Part shown: in pieces, positions 21,260-33,263 of the stretch
Numbering within the stretch: the stretch's first letter is position 1
Layout: every line of letters starts with the position of its first letter
Assembly: GCA_030411725.1 (NCBI GenBank)
Contig: MU839827.1
Location: forward strand, 3,231,027-3,295,026
Direction of reading: 5' to 3'
Source of the DNA: Echria macrotheca
Taxonomy: Eukaryota > Ascomycota > Sordariomycetes > Sordariales > Schizotheciaceae
DNA length: 64,000 nucleotides
Position numbers and translations under genes: made by a program
Notes under the pieces: model-generated
The model's input: the letters and a program-made list of their open reading frames with translations, nothing else
Databases searched by the model: none
Told to the model about the DNA's origin: nothing

Positions 21260-24200
21260 CTTCTTATTTTTTCCTTCTCTTTTCTTCGTTTTGTTACTAG
21301 GTATTTACGCATCCTTACGAGGCTTGTCCAATCATCCTGGAACATCAAACTTGTTGATTGGTATATTTGGGTTGGGTTGGGTTTGTTTATCTGCCCGGCT
21401 CGTCCGGGTCGGGGGAGGAAAATAAAATAGGGGCTGGTCAGGAGTTTTACTGCTTGAGTGTGATACCCACCCGTCCAGGGGCAGCTCTTTTGGTACAGAG
21501 ATGGATATTCTAAGGTGAGCAATGATGTGGAATGGGTATAATGGATTCCGTCCGGGGTTTGAGGAAAGGGGTGTCGTCGATTGTGTGTCCAGTGACGGAC
21601 AAAGTTCACTGCTCTGCCTTTTGTGTGTCTCCTGGTGGAGGTGGAAGAGGTTTTCTTCGTGTCTATCCGTATATGTAGGTGATATATCATACGTCCAAAC
21701 CTGTCTTGACGGAGGGGGGTCTTTCAATGGAGGGACCCGGATACATGTCTATCACCACGCTTGTTGCTTTCCTTTACGGGCTCGTTCCTGTCTCTGGGTC
21801 GACTAGCTGCGGGTATTGCCTAGGTATACTCGGATGCTATTGTGCGTTTCGCTTGATTTGGGTGTACATCTTTCGGGTATGTTCTTTTTTATATGGCCCA
21901 TCTCGTCATTGTGTTTTCATCGCTCATCTTGCACCCTATGTTTGCTCGGTGTATACTGTTAACTGCCCGTGGCCAGCCACTTGGATGTCTATATACGGGG
22001 TGTCATTGTCCTTGCCTCGGTTTCTGTCCACCATATCCCCTTCCCCTCCTCCGCGAGGCTTGTTTACAAGTACTCTCTACCAACTAAGGTGTTTGATACC
22101 GGAGCGAGCCAGATGCTCAATACCCGTTCTACTGGTTGGTAATTACTGCAGAGCCCATCTCCCATCAGCCATGTGTTCAGTGTAGTTCCCCCCGTCGACG
22201 GGATCCTACCCTGACAAAACTACAACTTTCGTGCCGTGTATCATCACTCCTTCCATACCCTCCGCCGAGTTTGAACAAACTACCTCTCTTCATCCCATAT
22301 GTTTACGCATCTATCCTCACCAACCCCAGAGGCTCCCTCGCAATAGATCGAACATCGAGAACTTGTAAACAAGATCCTCCAGCGGAAGTCAAGCCGTAAA
22401 CAAGTATACTTACCAGACTGCGGCGCGTATCCAGTCGAAAATTTACAAGCCAGGTTGTTTTTCTCCCGAGAACCAAACTGTCAAAACTGGCGCCGTATCA
22501 TTGGATGAATGCTGTGCCTGGTAACTGATTGTGATTGATCTCCCCCGGAAATTCCTATTTCCCCTGCGTGATTTATATCCAACGCGTGTCCCACCCAGCA
22601 GCTCGCCAATGTGAACTTCTCCGTTCCTCCCGTACAAATCCAAGGAGCTGAATGGACTGCCGTTTTGGGGGTCTACATGGACAACTCTGCACTCTAACCT
22701 GGATATACGATGCCATTTGTTTATCTCGCTGCTACGGCTGCTATCACTGGATGCTGTACCTTCTTTCCCGCCCCATCCACGTTCTTGGGGGGGGGGGGGG
22801 GGGGGTTGTCGGTGTTTCCCAAGCACTAGGACTTAGAAGAGAGAAAGACGAAATCATCCGAAGAAGCGATGGATGTCCATGCCATATTCATGTAATAAAT
22901 ATCACCTGTCTCGTGGTCTACCCACCACCCAGGGATTGTCTTTTGATATCCGGTGTGTCTAACGGCGAGGCACAAGGGTTGCAGCAGCTCCTTCCCCAGA
23001 CTGCCCACTGGTGGCCAGGCGTATATAAGTCAGGAACTTACCGATCAGCGATAGCTGCGTGAATTAAAGTTTTCCGTCCAACAATTACTTACGGAGGCCG
23101 CTTACTTAGGTATATTCTGTTGGACACTCCATTACTTACCAGCACCATCGTAAACACGCGGCCGCAGTGGTGTCTGCTCCTGGGCGGACGGTACTAGAGT
23201 TTATCCGCCACTACGGGACGGCTTTCTACAGCGGAGCACAGAAAGGGGATACCACACCGTCAAGTGCTCACCTAAACTCCAGAAGCCTCTCGGTCACAGT
23301 TCCACCTGCGTGCTTGAAGCTCGGTGTATGCCGGGCACATATCACCTCCATGTCCTATCCCGAGCTGGAGACGAGCCACCACACACACATATGTCGGCAT
23401 CGACCCATATCCTGGAGCCGGATGAAAGCCGCAAGACAGTCAGCAGAAAGGAGCCGCTGATATCCCGTCCTGGTAACAAGTAAATAGCCACGCGGCCCGA
23501 TTCCGTCACAGCAGCACGGGCAGCGGCCGGCTTGAAACCCAGCGAAAGACAAGTCGCCTCAGCATCAGGAGCTCTGTCCCAGGACGGACGTTGCGCGAGG
23601 GGCAGGCGGGAGGCGGGACTGGATATATCTCTTTGCAGGAACCATCTCCGAGCCCCAACTCCATGATCCAGCCGGGGGAGGGAGGGCACACCAAGCCGGA
23701 ATTCGAAACGGCAAAAACAAGAACTCGGCACACCACCACCACCATCGCGGCAGCAACCTGCTGACACGGCACAGGCCGAGGACTGACGCACTTTCACACA
23801 TTCGACAGGCGTTCGCACGAGCCGACCAGAAAAACCAACAGTCAAGGCACACCGGGCCCAATAGCAACCAGGTCCCCCGTTGCCTGCCCAGAATCTCGGG
23901 TCCCGCTCCACTGGTTGAACGGTTGCAGCGAGGAAGTCGTCGTCGGTGTCGGTGAGGACTGAGGGCTCCAGTCGTCTGCTCACCGGTCAACCAGAAGAAA
24001 GGAGGAGACGCACACCTTGACCCCGTTTCGGCCGAGCGTGTATCCAGTTTCGGTCAGACCTCTCAATTTTCCCCCGTCCGTCCTCCTGCAATGCAATGCA
24101 TCCTGCAAACCGCTGCACGCACGGGAAGGGGTGTGCAGACCGCGAAAATCCCCACTTTCCAAGCCCTGGTGTTCGGCAGGCCTGGCCGAGAAAAAAAAAA

Positions 24201-27200
24201 AAAGGTCTTACGCCTGAGAGCGTGCGTGAGTGCCAACCGTCTGTCTGGGTGAGACCCCATCCAGCCACGAGGTGTTCTGGATAGGCGTTGCCGCATTGTA
24301 TTTGCCGGTTTGGACCATTTTCCGTCCAAGCCGAACTCCCGTATTCCGTACTCTACAAGCTACTCAAAGAATCGGATTTGCGAGTCTCCGTAGGCCGCCT
24401 CGATTCGATGCGGCTGGTCGGGAACAACGTCGACAGCGTTGCAACACAGGCCATGACTCGACTGGCGGAAATTATCGTCATCGTGTGCCGTCCCTGCTCT
24501 CTTGGGTTGGCCAAACACAGGCCCCAGCCCGTCTTCCCCGGCTTTCCGTGTGCTTAATGGGTCAACCTCGGTGGGGGAGGCTTGGAACCACGGCCGTGGC
24601 TCGGTCGGTTGAGGACTCGATGCTGCCCTTTTGGATTGCAGAAATGAGCTGACCCCACAGTTTCGAGTCTGTCAACCAGACGAAACGGTTGGGGATCGTC
24701 GCCGTGCGTCGTATTGCAGCGGCAGTCATTTTGTCTTTCGAATGGGAAGCCCAGCCGGCTGAACCACCACGGCCAAATCCCCGTCCGCTCCATCCTGCCG
24801 CCGTCGCTGAGAGCCACACGAGAAAAATCAAAAAAATCGAGAGTGGGTTTGCCTGCAGAGCGGAAAGCTTCCCCGGATCCAAGGGGCCTGTGACCGCTGT
24901 TGGCTGGAGGACACCAAGCGTCGCAGGGGTCCGTTTGCAACTTCACCCCAAGCAAGCCTTGTCGGCGCGTGTTTGCAAGGATGCTGACTTCCACTGAGCT
25001 TCCAGAACTGTTCTTCGCGTGAAAACCGCCCGGACCGAGCCCATTCCCAGCTGCGTCCGGGCGCTGTCAATACCCTTGCCCAGACCCGCTCTCGTGTTTG
25101 TTTCCCAGGCGGATTCACATTTGAGAAAGTCGCATTCTCTGCAAACCGCACAGGCCCAAGAGCCTGCTTGACCGCGATGCGTGTCACTTTCATCCCGTGT
25201 GTGCGCGTGCTGACCGCGTGCGAAAGGGGTTGGGTTAATTATCCCAAAGCCACCGAGGACAAAATCCATCCAGATAAGCCTAGCCCCATCGCGTGCAGCT
25301 TTCTGGAAATTTAGATCTGAGGCCCGACGGGGCGAGGCGAGCGTTGGAGCCACAGGGAGCAGCCGAGAGCCTGAGGCTTGTGGGTCATTTCAATTTTAAA
25401 CGGCTGCCCTTGCAACCTTGCTGTTTCGTCAGAGAGGCTGGCCTCAACAGGGCCAGGCTGTTGAGAACGTGGCTGGCAGTTTCAGGTCGTGAGTCCCCTT
25501 TCAAGCCTGAAGGTAAACATGGCGGCCGTGGGTGTGGTCCAAGACAAGAACCAAGTTTGGGGGTCGACTCTGATATCTCTGGCTAATAATGATGTCAGTC
25601 TTGACCTTTTGACGATAACAATATGACCCGATCTGAAATGGAACATGAGAACTGATTTCCTTGGATCCAGCAGCCCAGCTTGACCCTGGCGAGTGGAGGC
25701 AGTCCCATGGCGAGAAATCGGCCCACAGTCGCGTTTGTGCGGAATCGCCTGCGAAAGCTACCTTGGGCAAGGATACGCAGGCGTGGAACTGCCAAACTGG
25801 GCTGCCTCCGGGCAACCTTGCCGTGTCAGCCTTGGTGGTTGGGTACTCCGTACCGGCTTTTGGTGTTGAGAATTGAGATGTTGACGAACAACCCCAACGG
25901 CTGGTTAGCTACCAAACTTGGCTAAATCGAGGCTGCGAGACGAGTCCAGCTGTCAAAACTGTCCTAGGCGGCTGATCCCTGATGGGCTCTGCAGATGCAG
26001 CTCGACAGGAGTCTGCTGAAGTGGCCGTCACATGATGAGGCATGAATGCATCGCGTCCCAGGCTGAGGGCAGACCCGCTGTGCGCCGACCACGAGGGCGT
26101 CGGACTGATCCGCCGATGCTGAGTGGCTGCGTGATGGGCCTTGTGGGTGAATGGGAGCCTTTCCTGAGCCGCCCGCCTTGCGACTCGGCGACGGCATCAC
26201 AGTGCTCACAAGATCGGCGTCTTGTGATGGGTGGCAGCAGTGCCCAATCGGGCTACCGTTAGAGATTAACCAGCAATCGCGGATTGCAGTCTTGGCGGGT
26301 CCGCCCACTTGTCGAGTGTGGACTCTGGGATTTCGCACCATGCTTGGTGCGCGGGCGCGGTGAGCCAAAAAGGGCCGTTTGCCGTTTGCGCGACTTAAAA
26401 AGCAAACCGTCTCCAGCTCCTGTTTCAAAAAGAAGCGTGTGCACGATAAGGGCGCGAATTAGATCGAAAAAATCAAAAGAAGGAAGCTGCGATGTGGGCT
26501 GCAGCAGTGAATTTTTTTCTCGGTGCTCTCTCACTTCGGGACCTTTTTTGGTGAGGCTAATGCAGGAACGCCTGCAAACCCTGGAGCGGATTTCCGTCCT
26601 GGATGACCCTAATCTGCAAGGTACTGCAACTTGTTGTCGCTCGGCACTCAGGTGGTGATGGAGGTACCTTGTCGGGAGGGGTGCTTTAACGGGAACCCTG
26701 GAAACTCGCCCCCAGGTACCGAGTACAATGGAACCCCCCTGTCCATCTTGCCAAAAGGGGGTAACGGTGAGGCGGCCCCGGAAACTGAGCTGATCAGAGG
26801 TGTGCGCGGCCAGGCGAAATCATACTGTGCAGAATCCCAACCCTCCCCACGTTGGAACTCTTCTGGTATCGGAGCCCGCCAAGACAAGTGGCTGCGCGAC
26901 GCCGACACGTGCTGTGATGCCCTGTCAAGCTCGTTTCTCTTGTCCGGGAATCGCCCGTCTGGTTTCAAAACCAGGATGCGTGGGCTTTTTGCGACTAAAA
27001 ACTTTGTCGGTAATCGACTCCGTGCAAGACCGAGAGACGGGGGCGCTTCCAGTCGGTGAGACGACGTTGCTCTTCGAACAGGCCTAATCTCTGCAGAATA
27101 CGTCGTTGCCATGTGGCAGCCGTACCGGCACTGTTACCTACCTCCCGCAGGCACGGCCCGACCGACCGCCAGAGTCTCGCCCGGCAAACACCAACTGGCA

Positions 27201-30200
27201 TTATCAAATAAACCTCATGGGCGCTCGATATGGCATCACAGACAGCAAACAGGAGTGAGCGACTATTCTGCTCTATTTCGATATTGCGGCTAGGCGCCGG
27301 TGTGTCAAGGGAGTGCAGTTGGGCTAACTAGCTGGACGTGCCCCGTGTATCGTCGATGCAAGTCATCGCTGGCTCATGAAATTCTCCCTTTGGACGCGGT
27401 GGTTACACGAGAGCGGGCGATGAGAGCACGGCGTGGACACCACCACCAGCCCAAAATAAAATAATTGAGGCTCAGAGAGCACAGCGAACAATCGCACAGC
27501 AGCAAACTATTTGGGGTGCCGGGCAAGAGCACGACATTGCCGTCAAAAAGTAACGATTGCGCAGAATACGATTGCAGTCCCGAATCACAGCACTCCCGTG
27601 CCCGTGTTTCGGTACTTGCGCGCGTTTGCTGCTCCGCCGTGTCGCCGTCAACCGACTCTAATAGGAGCCGGCAGGCGTGTGTTCACCTTGGTACCTTTGC
27701 GTGTTTGATTATTATGGTCCCTCCCCAGCGCGCCCGACGGTACACTGCATTGGAGAAGCTCCCCGAAACTGTTGCCTCATTGCTCTCTGATCGCTGCTGG
27801 CGACAAGCCTGGTAATTAATCCGAATAAATTGATCGAAGACTCGGGCGAGTTTGATGGGCGAACTGTGGGGAGATCTCATGCTGCTCTCGGACAGTCGCA
27901 TTCGGCTCATATGACCCCCGGCCACGCGCCAGAACCTGCGCCAAGGCCAGCCCCGGAAGTTTTCTAGAAGTCTTCTCTTGCAGGACAGCTCACACACCGG
28001 GCAGCTCCCTGTTGGGAAGCTCTTCATCCAGCCATACCGATGGGCCCTGTCTGCGGCATGAACCGCCCACTGTGTCGAGAGTGGTTGTTCATCACATGGG
28101 GTGGACTCGATGTGAGACCTCAGCTCCAATGACCCAGACGACATGCCGTCCGCCTCATCTCGCCATCCGTGGCAGCTGTTGCTTTCCGCAACATCTCGCC
28201 GGTTGATGGGCAGCCGCTGAGAACGGGCAACAGCAACTGTGTTTTGTCGCAATTTACTCGTCTGGGGTAAAATTGGCTCTTGTTTCGGGTGGCCCAGGAT
28301 TTTCATGTATTCTCGGAACGATGGCCCTATATATCCAGTCGGGTATATGAATGTCTCTATATTGGCACACTGACAGCTTGTCACAAGACTGGTGTCCTAG
28401 ACATTCTCTTCCCGGACCTGTTCCACCTTGTGTCGCCTCGCCTCTTAATCTTCCGCCGTCACACGGCATATGGGTTGAGAGAGCATTCCGTTTCGAGTCC
28501 CGTCCGACGACTTTCGATGCTGGCCATGGACGCGGCGCGGCCGAGCACGAGGCCGGCCGGATATGCAGTCGGTCGCTTCCCGACCGCGCTGGAATCACGG
28601 AGACGACGACACGCATCGGCCGCGGGCGCTGGAGGAAGCAATGCAGACACCGAAGATGCGCAAAAAAACATGATACCTCAACTTGAGCTCCGAAACAGGA
28701 CGCAGCACTGAGGCCGTGCCAATGTCGCCGGATCGTGCCCCTCCTGTTGTCTCTCCAGCTCCAGTCATGTCTTAGCCAGCTGTCACGTTTGAGTGGAGTG
28801 TCTTGACCTTCGGATATGCATCTAGGCTGCACCTATCGCTGTGCTGCATGAAACATGGTGCTGTTGGGCATCATCGCAGCATAGAGGACCCCGTCTATCG
28901 AGTCTTGTCGTTGTTGTTGACTCAATTCTCCACGAGCCAGCAAAGTAGATGCATACCGACCTTTCCGCTTTCGACAACATGACTGCCAAATTGGTTTCCC
29001 CGCGGTGTCCAACCCCGCTGTACCGCCAATCAACAGCGCCGAAACAAGGTCTTGGTGACAATGAATCGGCTCTGGCCGTTCACCTTGTCGATCTTTCAGC
29101 AACTTTGTCGGGAGAAGACAACAATAGCTGCTCTGTTTTCCTGATCAAGGTGACATTGGTGCTGCATGATTTGCCATCTCGTCGGCTATGGGTCGCGGGA
29201 GATGGCTGTCGTGCGGGAGCCGGCCAAGGAACGAGCTCCGTGATCGAATCACAGCGGTTGAGATGTTGTCGTTGACTGCGATTTCAATGTTACTTCGAAT
29301 ACAGTGCGCAAACCGAGATTCCACCGTACCCGTTCCGTGATGGAGGGAGGTGTGCGTCGGCCCAGCGCCGGCTGCGGTGAGCATGTGTCATCCTGCCCTT
29401 CCGGTCGGATGCCGCCGAAAACAGCGCCTCGGTCACACTGGGAAGGGACCGGAGGGCTCGCCGGACGACGTCCGGACCGCAGCGGGCGCAGCGGCTGTTA
29501 TATCATCACACAGCCCCTCCGGACTCACAGCTGAGTCATCTGCCGGTGGCGACCGTTTGATCTCGCACAAGATCAGGACGCCTTGATCCCTTCCCCGTCC
29601 GATCCGATGCGGGAGCGGGCGGGTCATGACGGGGTTATGCGAGGGGTTTCGCGGAGGCGAGCGGGCACGAGCTGGGGCCGGGGCGGGTCCGAGACGTGGT
29701 GATCGGATAAGGCATGCGCCGAGTGCAGGACCGGCTGGGGCACTTGCCCTATAAGACGGGCCATCACAAAGCGAATACGTTGCACGATGCAGGCACCTCG
29801 CGGCCCCCGGAGCCAAACTGCTGGCTCCCAGATCTCAATAGTCCGTATGGTATGGCCTGCGTCATGGCAGCCCGATGTCGTCGAACCGAACCTGGCCGGA
29901 TGCACGCCATGCAGCCACCTCTGAGCTCCGCAGCTGGACCGCTTGATCAGGTGCTCTTCCCGCCATGTTGTCGCGACGTCCAACGACTGGCGAGGCACGC
30001 ACGATGATGACAAGGTGCTGGGCAAAGCTCGAGTTGTTCTCCCACTGCGAGGCGGGCTATTGACTCAGTTCCCGTGAGGCAGTACAGAAGGTCTCGTTGC
30101 CGGCTCTGATTCGCCCAACTCGGCCGAATGGGCAGCGACAGGCCGGCCGTCGTCGGATCCACTGGCTGCCGTGAGGTCGACGGCAGACTGGCCGGGACCA

Positions 30201-32289
30201 CCGATCTGGGACCCAGCCTCACAAAGTCACCAGATGTCATGGACCGGGCGAAACGTGGACCCAACAGCCCGTCCAACGCCGAGCTTCGACTGGCAGTGTT
30301 GACGATAGCTCTCCTAGAAGGGCCGCCTAATAATAGGACCCGAGTCTGATGCAGTGCCACGAAAGCCGGCAGCTGGAGAGAGCGGGAGTCGCGCACAGGT
30401 GCATCGATCTTCCGGGGCATGTGTCTGTCGGGTGTGCGTGTGTGTGTGTCTTGACGGCTTGCCAGCGCCTTTGAGCTGGCTTCGGCCGTGGTGCGACGCA
30501 GATCATCCCGTGCCATGAGATGAGGTTGTGCGCACCCTACCGGGCCGCCAAGCAAGCGGCCATATCATGATGCGGCTGCGAAGGGTTCGAGTCGAGAATT
30601 GAAGGATGCCTGGGAGCTGCATTCTGGCGTCGGGCTGCAAGAACAATCTAAATCTCCACTTGGGGTTGGACAAAAAACTCGAGGGCTGTTTTGGGTTTCT
30701 GTTCAGGCACGGCCAGCCGGCGATGTGGCAGGGCGGCCGGTGACTTCATCGACGTGGAAATTGCGACCACGAAAAGAACATGTCTGAACGGGGAAGTTAC
30801 GACCCGTAGAGGGGAGCCACACGACGCACCGCCCTGGACAGCAGAGGAAACAGCAAACAGTCATCAAGCACAGGAGCAGTCGCGGCAGCGACGACAAAAC
30901 TTGTGCGTTTGCGAGGATTGCGCAGCAGAGCAGCAATTTCGCACCAATGGCTTGCCATAGGGCTCGCCCTCCTATCTTCGGGCATGGGGTGGCTGCATCG
31001 CGACACGATCCAGGTTTTTCTGGCCTTCTCAATGTTTGGTGTGGCTTGTGGCCCTCATGTCCCACCAATCTCACACACAGTCGACGACAAGATGCCCGAT
31101 GGGGGTTTGTCGTTGGCATCGCTCGCTGCCCATCCCGTCCTCGCCTTGTTTCTGGATCCCTTCCGTGCTTCCCCAAACCAAGTTCTCGACCGTTGGTGGA
31201 GGTAAAGGTGTGCTCCCGGCCGTGTCGACCCGTCCGTCCGCCCGCTGTGCCGGTGGGAAAGATCAGAAAGAGAAAGCGTTCGCGCGCAAGCGTTGCACAC
31301 GACTAGGGACAAACAGCCGGCGTTGTCTATCTGGCTGTTCAATAACTAAACAGAGCCATGACTGCCGGCTTATTACAGACCGGTCTTGACTTTTCCTGTG
31401 TGCTGCCGGGTTTATTTTCGGCCACTCGGCATTGGATGTTGTAACCAGACGATAGACTGGAACGCGTACGTCGGCCCAACTACTGCTTGCTCATGACAGG
31501 TGTAAGCTGGAGGTGACGTCCTGCCCTGGACTTACACCTCGGCCGTGGCCGCCTGCACGTCTTTCGTCACAGCCTCCCCGAGGCGAGACCGATGAGAGGT
31601 CGAAGCAAGACCAAACGCGCCCGCGTCTGAAGCTCAGCATCGGGCGACCATTGATTTCTGGCAAGCGGCCTAGGCTCGTTTGCGCCGTCGTGAATTTTCT
31701 TCTTCGAAGCAAACTTTTCAACTTTTTACAAGGAGCAGAAGCAAGGGGGGGCCACACCAGGACATGAGGGATTCGCAAACCGTGGGTCTTGAGTCCGTGC
31801 CTTCAATAAGTGACTTTGGTACCGGCCTCGAGGGCACAGTGTGTGAGTGTGAGCGTGCGGCCCCGGGCACATCATCCCGTTTGGAAGAGAATTTGGCCAG
31901 GGGGGTGTGGAAGGTACAGGTACCTGATGATCGGGCACCCCTGCCACGCCAAGATGCATCAGGGCCGACCGAAATGGAAGGCACCCGAGCCAGTCTCTGG
32001 GTCCCTCAGGCACCGCCAAAAAGGGGATGCGCCGTTTCCAGTCACTGCTTGGGCAACGGTACGGTGCGACTTTGCACTTGTAACGGAGCAACACACGCGA
32101 GACAGGGCCGGGGGCCTCCCTTGTACAGTACCTGCTAACCTTAGTCGAAGCCGGGAACCGGGTGTGAAGGCTTGACGCTGGTCCAAAGCCAACAGGAGTC
32201 AGAAAGAAAAAAAAAGTTCCCCCTGGCCTTCGATTTGGCATGCCCACCAGCAACCTGGGTAGGTCCCAGCAATGTTGCCTGTCCCTTCA
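21260..32289. other. Gene desert, first part
   Basis: About 11 kb in which I can support no gene. Many ORFs of 60-230 codons occur in all six frames, overlap each other on both strands, and have no domain, splice structure or consistent frame. GC is roughly balanced without the strong AT shift expected of heavy repeat-induced point mutation. A G19 homopolymer sits at 22787-22805. It may hold the regulatory region of the transcript at 32.3 kb or unannotated noncoding RNA. Confidence 0.5.
22787..22805 (+). repeat. Poly-G homopolymer of 19 bases
   Basis: Nineteen consecutive G. Its length may be unreliable in the assembly. Confidence 0.9.
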
Positions 32290-32292
32290 TTT

Positions 32293-32298
32293 TATAAG
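32293..32298 (+). promoter_or_regulatory. TATA-like box of the 32.3-kb transcription unit
   Basis: TATAAG within TTTTATAAGAG, followed 20-60 bp downstream by pyrimidine-rich sequence (CCATCTTCCCC, CGTTTTTTCCC) where fungal transcripts often start. The sequence after it lacks ATG for about 700 nt. Confidence 0.45.
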
Positions 32299-32319
32299 AG
32301 CCATCTTCCCCGTCCCCAT

Positions 32320-33167
32320 CCGTTTTTTCCCAGATTCCATCACAGCTTTCCAGCACATCCTCTCTGGTCTTCCCAGGTCCTGTTTCCGACGCCAGGATCG
32401 CTACTCCAAAGTCGTTGACTTTTCGGTCTACTCAAGCCTCCCAACAAAAACATACTGCACACCAGCAGTTGCGCCTGCCTTACACCACCCGCAGCGCTCC
32501 AGCCTTTCCAGCACCTCTTGGTCTTTCAAGGTAGACTGCCGACCAGCAATCAGCTCCAGGATCTACGCTCTCGCAGTTACCCGAAGCTTCCGTACCGCAG
32601 CAGCACAGTCGAAGTACCAACACGCGACCAAGCTTACGCATTCGGCGCCGATACATCGTCCTCGACCGCAGATAACTGCGCCTCAGTTTCGACCTCGACT
32701 CGACTGCCAAGGATATCTGCACAATCGGCGTTGCCTTTTCAGCTCTCCCGTAGCACCAAATCGCCGGCGCCCCGGACTGAACAGGGAACTCCCTCCGGGT
32801 GTCATTGCATACGATTCGGCAGGAGTTTACCGCTCACTTGCATCATCGCCTCAAAGCGTCGCCAATCCCGCTCGGCTTCCGCCTTGCCATCATATCCTTT
32901 CGACGTCCAAATTTGTGAGTCACAGCCGCGGCAGAATACCACTGCCTGCTTACCTGACAAAAATCGTCGGTTTCCACGACTTGCGACGCTTGGCAATCTA
33001 GATGCCTGAGCCGTCCCGCAACGTGAACCAGTTCCGCCCCAGACACTCATTTCCCCCAGCTCGTTTATATATTTGACACAAGCCGATCCTTTTTCGCAGT
33101 CCCAGCAGGCTAACATGGCTCTTTTGCGCACCACAGCTTCCACGTCGACACCGCTCCCACATTCACA
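32320..33167 (+). other. Probable long ATG-free 5' leader with one intron
   Basis: No ATG occurs in any plus-strand frame from 32275 to 33001, where about ten would be expected by chance. The stretch is C/T-rich, like mapped fungal leaders. A good intron can be drawn from GTGAGT at 32915 to CACAG at 33136, with branch site GCTAAC at 33109-33114, 23 nt from the acceptor. Splicing removes the only two upstream ATGs (33002 and 33115), so the first ATG of the mature RNA would be at 33168. The transcription start near 32320 is a guess from the TATA position. Confidence 0.45.
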
Positions 33168-33263
33168 ATGATTGTCAGAGAGTCGCAAAGTCTTTTCAAC
33201 TTCGGCCGCGGGGCCTACGACACGACAGGTGTGCCCAAGCCACCACCGCCGAAGCCTCGGTAA
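33168..33263 (+). CDS. Candidate 31-residue microprotein
   Basis: Not recognised. It is the first ATG after the predicted leader intron, in context TTCACAATGA, which suits fungal initiation. The ORF encodes 31 residues: an N-terminal half with SLFNFGRGAYDTTG and a Pro/Lys end VPKPPPPKPR. Without splicing, an 18-codon ORF (33115-33171) would end in a TGA overlapping this ATG. A separate 49-codon ORF follows at 33296-33445, with context CAAAATGCC. It could be a complete small protein, an upstream peptide, the first coding exon of a longer gene, or chance. Confidence 0.35.
   Translation: MIVRESQSLFNFGRGAYDTTGVPKPPPPKPR

Noticed and set aside
23342..23983. Minus-strand ORF of 213 codons in the desert
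   Set aside because: Overlapped by other ORFs of similar length in two more frames; composition is Cys/Arg/Ser-heavy without domain, typical of chance frames in GC-rich DNA.
27683..28384. Minus-strand ORF of 233 codons
   Set aside because: No domain, no consistent frame usage, and opposing ORFs across the same sequence.
30575..30605. tRNA B-box-like GGGTTCGAGTC
   Set aside because: Only the closing base pair of a T-stem forms; no cloverleaf.
32240..33001. Plus-strand ORF of 253 codons over the ATG-free leader
   Set aside because: Its ATG lies before the TATA box; the frame is open only because the sequence is C/T-rich. The predicted intron also cuts it.
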